From positions 1 through 64,000 of the forward strand of contig CATXTO010000001.1 in assembly GCA_958402445.1 (NCBI GenBank): a DNA stretch of 64,000 nt, in the 5' to 3' direction. A program made the position numbers and the translations under genes. This document shows positions 60,361 to 64,000 of this stretch, piece after piece. The notes beneath the pieces are model-generated. The model was not told the origin of the DNA. It did no database searches and saw only the letters and a program-made list of their open reading frames with translations. Position 1 is the first letter of the stretch; the number at the start of each line of letters is the position of its first letter. This stretch comes from an uncultured Eubacteriales bacterium. GTDB taxonomy: Bacteria > Bacillota > Clostridia > Oscillospirales > Oscillospiraceae.

Positions 60361-62073
60361 ATGAAGGAAGAAAAAAAACTGCATCTTGCAAGATTGGGGC
60401 TGTCTGTTCTCAGCGCCTGGATTTTAACAAGTAATCTTTTTGGTACATGGCTTCACTTGGACAGCCCCACGCATGGCGGAACCGTCTCATTACTGGGTTT
60501 TGCCGCAGTCCTGATTGGCATCACCGGGCTTTTTTTCTGGCTCCTCTCCCACGTAAAGAAACAAGGGACTGGGCTGCTGTTTTGGAGTTGCTATGGGGCG
60601 GGCGTTTTGTGGGCTATGTCGGCGGGAGACGTCTGGTTCGCAGTCGGCTTGGCTATGCTGTTTTTATTGGCGCTTCGGCAATGGGAACCCACGGGCCTGT
60701 TGCGCTGGGGTCCAGGGGAGAAATCTGTTCGTCGGACCTATGCCATTTGCTTCTTTTTGTTATCCGGATGGATTGGATTGGTGACGGTATGCCGGTATCT
60801 GGTATTCCGAGCGCCCTGCTTTGATATGGGGATTTTCTCCCAGATGTTTGAGTCTATGCGGCGAACCGGAGCCCCAGTGACGACCTGTGAACGCAATTTG
60901 GCTTTATCCCATTTTCAGGTGCATACGTCTCCAATTTTTTATGTTCTGTTGCCGCTTTATGCCATTTGGCCCAGTCCCGTGACGCTCCAAATTGGACAAG
61001 CGCTGGTGACCGCCTCGGGTCTGATCCCACTCTACTTTCTATGCCGTAGGCATCGACTTGACGCTGCCGCCACGCTGTTTCTTGCAGTCGCGTATCTTCT
61101 GTTTCCGGCTCTGAGCGGAAGCTGCTTTTACGACTTGCACGAAAACTGCTTTCTAGCGCCATGCCTTTTGTGGGTCGTGTATGGCATGACGGCAAAGAAA
61201 ACCTGGGTGTTGGCGCTGTCCGCTGTGGCTACCCTGGCGATCAAGGAGGATGCCGGCATTTATCTGGCGTTTTTAGGACTCTATTTTTGGATGGGTGAAA
61301 AAAGGAGAAAAACGGGTTTGCTCCTATTTTTTGTGTCTGTGGTCGCATTCGGCGCGGCAACCTGGTATTTATCCAGATACGGCGACGGAATTTTAAGCAG
61401 CCGGTTTGATAATCTTTTATATGAGCCGGGAGGCAGCATGATACAGATTATCAAAACGGTTCTGATACATCCGGCTTATGCGCTGCGAGAGTGCTTTACC
61501 GTAGAAAAGATACAGTATCTTCTGCTATTGCTGCTGCCCTTTGGCGGCTTACTGGTTTGCAAAACGCCGCCGGCACGATATTTACTGTTGGGGCCCATGC
61601 TTTTACTCAATGTCATGCCCGATTATGAATACCTGCATACCATCAATTACCAGTATAATTTTGGAACAACAGTTCTGCTGTTTTATTTTGTTATCCTGCA
61701 GCTTTCAGGTCTTGACCAAAGACGGCAAAGGGCACAGGCGCTCGGTGCGGTGCTGCTCAGCGGTTTGCTCTTCGCCGGAACAAAGGCGGGATTTGGGTGG
61801 TATATGGAGGATTATCTGCAAAACAGCAACACCTATCAGCAAATGGAGGAGGATCTGGACCGTATCCCCGCCGACGCATCGGTTACGGCTTCCACATACC
61901 TAGTAGCCCACTTATACGAACACGAGGAGCTATATCAGACAGATTCCGGCATCCGAAGTCAGTATCTCGCCATAGATTTACGCTGGGAGGACAGCAGCGC
62001 AGAGAAATTAAAAGAGACAGGCTATGAGCTGATTTATCAGAGCGATGCTCTTGCCATTTACAGGAGGAATTGA
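60361..62073 (+). CDS. DUF2079 multi-spanning membrane protein
   Basis: A 570-residue protein with roughly a dozen hydrophobic segments and a C-terminal soluble part (about 480-570). The block APCFDMGIFSQMFESM after helix 4-5 and the DLHENCFLAPCLLW block are typical of the DUF2079 family, which is distantly like GT-C glycosyltransferases with an acidic first loop (FDMG). Donor and acceptor are unknown. It overlaps the ribosome site of the following GT2 gene, which suggests one pathway of polyprenol-linked sugar transfer. Confidence 0.82.
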   Translation: MKEEKKLHLARLGLSVLSAWILTSNLFGTWLHLDSPTHGGTVSLLGFAAVLIGITGLFFWLLSHVKKQGTGLLFWSCYGAGVLWAMSAGDVWFAVGLAMLFLLALRQWEPTGLLRWGPGEKSVRRTYAICFFLLSGWIGLVTVCRYLVFRAPCFDMGIFSQMFESMRRTGAPVTTCERNLALSHFQVHTSPIFYVLLPLYAIWPSPVTLQIGQALVTASGLIPLYFLCRRHRLDAAATLFLAVAYLLFPALSGSCFYDLHENCFLAPCLLWVVYGMTAKKTWVLALSAVATLAIKEDAGIYLAFLGLYFWMGEKRRKTGLLLFFVSVVAFGAATWYLSRYGDGILSSRFDNLLYEPGGSMIQIIKTVLIHPAYALRECFTVEKIQYLLLLLLPFGGLLVCKTPPARYLLLGPMLLLNVMPDYEYLHTINYQYNFGTTVLLFYFVILQLSGLDQRRQRAQALGAVLLSGLLFAGTKAGFGWYMEDYLQNSNTYQQMEEDLDRIPADASVTASTYLVAHLYEHEELYQTDSGIRSQYLAIDLRWEDSSAEKLKETGYELIYQSDALAIYRRN

Positions 62074-62075
62074 CC

Positions 62076-62987
62076 GTGCAAACCATGTCGATCATTGTGC
62101 CTTGTTGGAACGAGGAGGAGACAATCCCGCATTTGATCCAGGCTGTGGAGGAAGTCCGGCCAAGGCTGTTGGAGTATTCGGTGGAACCGGTGCTGTGGTT
62201 TGTGGACGACGGCTCCCAGGATGGAACCCTGAAGGTCGTACGCGAACTGGCCAGGCAGCGGGAGGACGTGCGGTATCTGAGCTTGTCCCGAAATTTCGGC
62301 AAAGAGGCGGCACTGCTGGCAGGGCTTCGGGAGTCGGAGGGCGACTTCGTGGCGGTGATGGATGCGGACCTGCAGGACCCGCCGGAACTCTTGCCGGAAA
62401 TGCTGGAGCTTTTACAAAATGAGGATTGGGACTGCGTGGCGACCCGCCGCATCACCAGATCCCAGGAGCCGCCGGTACGCTCCTTCTTTGCCCACGGGTT
62501 TTATTGGCTGATGCACAAGATTTCCGGGATTGATTTGGTGGATGGAGAACGAGATTTTCGGCTCATGCGTGCTTGCATGGCGAAGGCTGTGGCGGAGCTG
62601 CCGGAGCGAAGCAGGTTTTCCAAGGGACTGTTTCATTATGTGGGGTTCCGTACCACATACCTCACCTTTGAAAACAGGCCCCGGGCAGCGGGAAAAACCA
62701 AGTGGCCCTTCTGGAAGCTGCTGCAATATAGTCTGGAGGGAATTGTGTCCTTTTCCAACGCGCCCTTGGCGATTGCGGGCATTGCCGGCGTACTGTTTTG
62801 TATGCTGGCAATTCTGTGTGCCGTTGTTGCGGCAGGCGGCGGCGCAGGCCCGGATGCTTGGATAGCGGTCGTGCTGCTTGCTTCCGGCGTGCAATTACTT
62901 TGTACCGGACTTTTGGGGCTGTATCTTTCCAAAATACACCGGGAGACCAGGCAAAGACCCTGCTACTTTATCCGGGAGCGAGGGTAA
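62076..62987 (+). CDS. Family 2 glycosyltransferase, polyprenol-phosphate type (GtrB/DPM1-like)
   Basis: A 303-residue membrane glycosyltransferase. The GT-A domain has MSIIVPCWNEEETI, DDGSQDGTL, VMDADLQDPPELL and the ERDFRLM loop; two C-terminal helices (about 230-255 and 265-285) anchor it. Such enzymes load a sugar on polyprenyl phosphate. GTG at 62076 is favoured because CAGGAGGA lies seven bases upstream; the in-frame TTG at 62070 is too close to it. It follows the DUF2079 protein directly, which may use its product. Confidence 0.88.
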   Translation: MQTMSIIVPCWNEEETIPHLIQAVEEVRPRLLEYSVEPVLWFVDDGSQDGTLKVVRELARQREDVRYLSLSRNFGKEAALLAGLRESEGDFVAVMDADLQDPPELLPEMLELLQNEDWDCVATRRITRSQEPPVRSFFAHGFYWLMHKISGIDLVDGERDFRLMRACMAKAVAELPERSRFSKGLFHYVGFRTTYLTFENRPRAAGKTKWPFWKLLQYSLEGIVSFSNAPLAIAGIAGVLFCMLAILCAVVAAGGGAGPDAWIAVVLLASGVQLLCTGLLGLYLSKIHRETRQRPCYFIRERG

Positions 62988-63022
62988 GCGAAGACCTTGG
63001 CGTAGCGCACAAGATAAAATAA

Positions 63023-63051
63023 TTGACATTGAAACGCGATTTTGCTATTCT
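63023..63051 (+). promoter_or_regulatory. Promoter of the attenuated GNAT gene
   Basis: TTGACA (63023-63028), 17-base spacer, TATTCT (63046-63051); transcription start expected near 63058, leaving a leader of about 170 nt. Confidence 0.78.
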
Positions 63052-63114
63052 AAACTGGTAACCGGACTCTGCTTTTGCCGAGCAGAATTCGTATTTTGAA
63101 AGGAGTGGTCACGT

Positions 63115-63165
63115 ATGCTGAATCAAAGACAAAATGTGCGTGTCTGGAGGGCTCACGCCCAATAA
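63115..63165 (+). CDS. 16-residue leader peptide (MLNQRQNVRVWRAHAQ)
   Basis: A 17-codon frame with a good ribosome site (AAAGGAGTGG) before its ATG. The peptide is MLNQRQNVRVWRAHAQ: basic, one Trp, ending 62 bases before the acetyltransferase start. Its codons 11-14 contain the 5' arm of a hairpin whose partner can also cover the ribosome site of the next gene. It fits the leader peptides of antibiotic-inducible resistance genes, where the ribosome itself is the sensor. I do not recognise the peptide family. Confidence 0.6.
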   Translation: MLNQRQNVRVWRAHAQ

Positions 63166-63222
63166 ATCTCCCCGTGCGGCAAATCTTTCTCGCTGCCCGG
63201 GAGCCCTCCAAGCCTTTGGAGG
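63146..63222 (+). promoter_or_regulatory. Translational attenuator with mutually exclusive hairpins
   Basis: Arm A, GGAGGGCTC (63146-63154, inside the leader peptide), pairs perfectly with arm B, GAGCCCTCC (63201-63209); between them CCCG/CGGG and GCGGC/GCTGC can extend the fold. Arm B plus two bases, CCTCCAA (63205-63211), instead pairs perfectly with TTGGAGG (63216-63222), which holds the ribosome site of the acetyltransferase. The two structures exclude each other. Ribosome position on the leader peptide would decide which forms. Confidence 0.7.
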
Positions 63223-63227
63223 AACGT

Positions 63228-64000
63228 ATGGTCACCTTACAGCAAATCAATCAGACAAATTTTATGGATGTGGCTGCTTTGCAGGTTCAGCCTGCTCAAA
63301 AGCCGTTCGTTGCTTCGCCGTTGGGAATTTTAGCCCGGGCCTATGCCTACCGGGACTGCCGGCCTCAGGTCTGGGGCATCTATTCGGACGGTAGGCTCGT
63401 TGGGCTCGCCTTGGTGGAGGATCTGGAGGAGGAGCCTGCCTGTTATCACCTGTCCGAGCTGCTGGTGGACGCCCAAGCCCAGGGCCGGGGTTACGGACAG
63501 GCGGCGCTTTCCCGGATTCTGTCTCTACTGCAGCGGGAGCGGAAGTACCCTATGGTGGAGGTCTGCGTGAAAAAGGAAAACGCGGCGGCCATCCATGTGT
63601 ATGAAAAGGCGGGCTTTCGAGATACGGGCTATGAGGACCCGGTCACGCCTGACAGCCTGTGCATGGCCTATCCCCTTCGCGCTCCATTTACAGGGGAAGT
63701 CACCATTCGAAATACCGGCCTAGAGGATTTAAAAAATGTGCAGCGCCTTTGGGCGGATCCTTCGGTGATGCATTTTGTGGGCTTCCCGGAGGGACTTCAC
63801 GAAACGCTGGAGCATCTGGAGCAGTCCTGGCTGCCCTGGGTGCAGCAGCCGCCGAAACGGCAGCACTGGTCCGTGTATGCCGATGGGGTGGGCTACTGCG
63901 GAGAGACCTTCTATGAAGTGGACGATGCGGGTCTTGCCTGTATGGACATTAAACTCCTGAGCAGTGCCCGCGGCAAAGGGATTGCCCAAAAGGCGCTCTC
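63228..64000 (+). CDS. Tandem GNAT acetyltransferase (3' end beyond window)
   Basis: At least 257 residues; the window ends inside it. The first GNAT domain (about 20-140) has the acetyl-CoA loop AQGRGYGQAAL and ENAAAIHVYEKAGFRDTGYE. A second GNAT domain (about 155 on) begins VTIRNTGLEDLKNVQRLW and reaches its own loop SARGKGIAQKAL at the edge. GGAGG five bases before the ATG is the site masked by the leader hairpin. Substrate unknown; the attenuator points to an antibiotic or ribosome-targeting compound, which is inference. Confidence 0.82.
   Translation, partial: MVTLQQINQTNFMDVAALQVQPAQKPFVASPLGILARAYAYRDCRPQVWGIYSDGRLVGLALVEDLEEEPACYHLSELLVDAQAQGRGYGQAALSRILSLLQRERKYPMVEVCVKKENAAAIHVYEKAGFRDTGYEDPVTPDSLCMAYPLRAPFTGEVTIRNTGLEDLKNVQRLWADPSVMHFVGFPEGLHETLEHLEQSWLPWVQQPPKRQHWSVYADGVGYCGETFYEVDDAGLACMDIKLLSSARGKGIAQKAL

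Noticed and set aside
1..64000. CRISPR array, prophage or intact insertion sequence
   Set aside because: No regularly spaced repeats, no cas, phage structural or intact transposase genes were found; the only mobile trace is the integrase relic near 42000.

Overview
The window looks like chromosome of a gut-type Clostridia, most likely Oscillospiraceae (Oscillibacter/Lawsonibacter/Flavonifractor-like). This is inferred from Firmicutes-only families (KtrAB, TrmFO, YqeG, Asp23, RsfS, a CD1247-type zinc-ribbon protein, SLH and LCP cell-envelope proteins), moderate-to-high GC in coding DNA, AT-rich TTGACA/TATAAT promoters, GGAGG ribosome sites and frequent TTG/GTG starts. No CRISPR, rRNA or intact mobile element was seen.

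Layout. 116-4739: a minus-strand operon with an FGGY kinase and two adjacent mannitol-phosphate-dehydrogenase-like proteins, divergent from an UlaG-like lactonase. 4801-12591: a minus-strand sugar-acid operon (binding protein, RbsA-type ATPase, RbsC-type permease, cyclase-family hydrolase, KDPG aldolase, KDG kinase, two-part altronate-dehydratase-type enzyme). It has its own promoter and a terminator after the binding protein, and a divergent DeoR regulator at 12869. 13634-14422 has no clear gene but a strong promoter. 14423-23858: ktrB-ktrA, an rRNA methyltransferase, dprA, topA, trmFO, plsX, rnc. 24003-35677: smc, ftsY, rph, XTPase, yhbY, a nadD-yqeK fusion, LCP, rsfS, leuS. 35831-41376: SLH protein, rpsU, an unknown TIM-barrel-like protein, yqeG, an aminopeptidase, efp, a zinc-ribbon protein. 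41559-41778: two tRNA-Ser genes, followed by a decayed integrase. 42248-46937: an ECF S component, a manganese (yybP-ykoY) riboswitch with a P2A-type cation ATPase, and rsmE.

47423-58674 is the housekeeping cluster asp23, nusB, TsaD paralog, xseA, xseB, ispA, [OLE RNA], oapA, dxs, tlyA, nadK, argR, recN. The roughly 600-nt gap between ispA and a small multi-spanning membrane protein is an OLE (ornate, large, extremophilic) noncoding RNA with its own promoter, and the membrane protein fits its partner OapA. 58800-62987: a BlaI-type repressor, an M56 (BlaR1-like) membrane protease without a penicillin-sensor domain, a DUF2079 membrane protein and a polyprenol-type glycosyltransferase. The window ends inside a tandem GNAT acetyltransferase. 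Its leader encodes a 16-residue peptide and mutually exclusive hairpins, one of which hides the ribosome site; this looks like an inducible translational attenuator.

The most interesting items are the OLE RNA/OapA locus, the GNAT attenuator, the paired dehydrogenases that lack the family's catalytic histidine, unexplained structured leaders before ktrB and rsmE, and the integrase relic beside tRNA-Ser(GCU).
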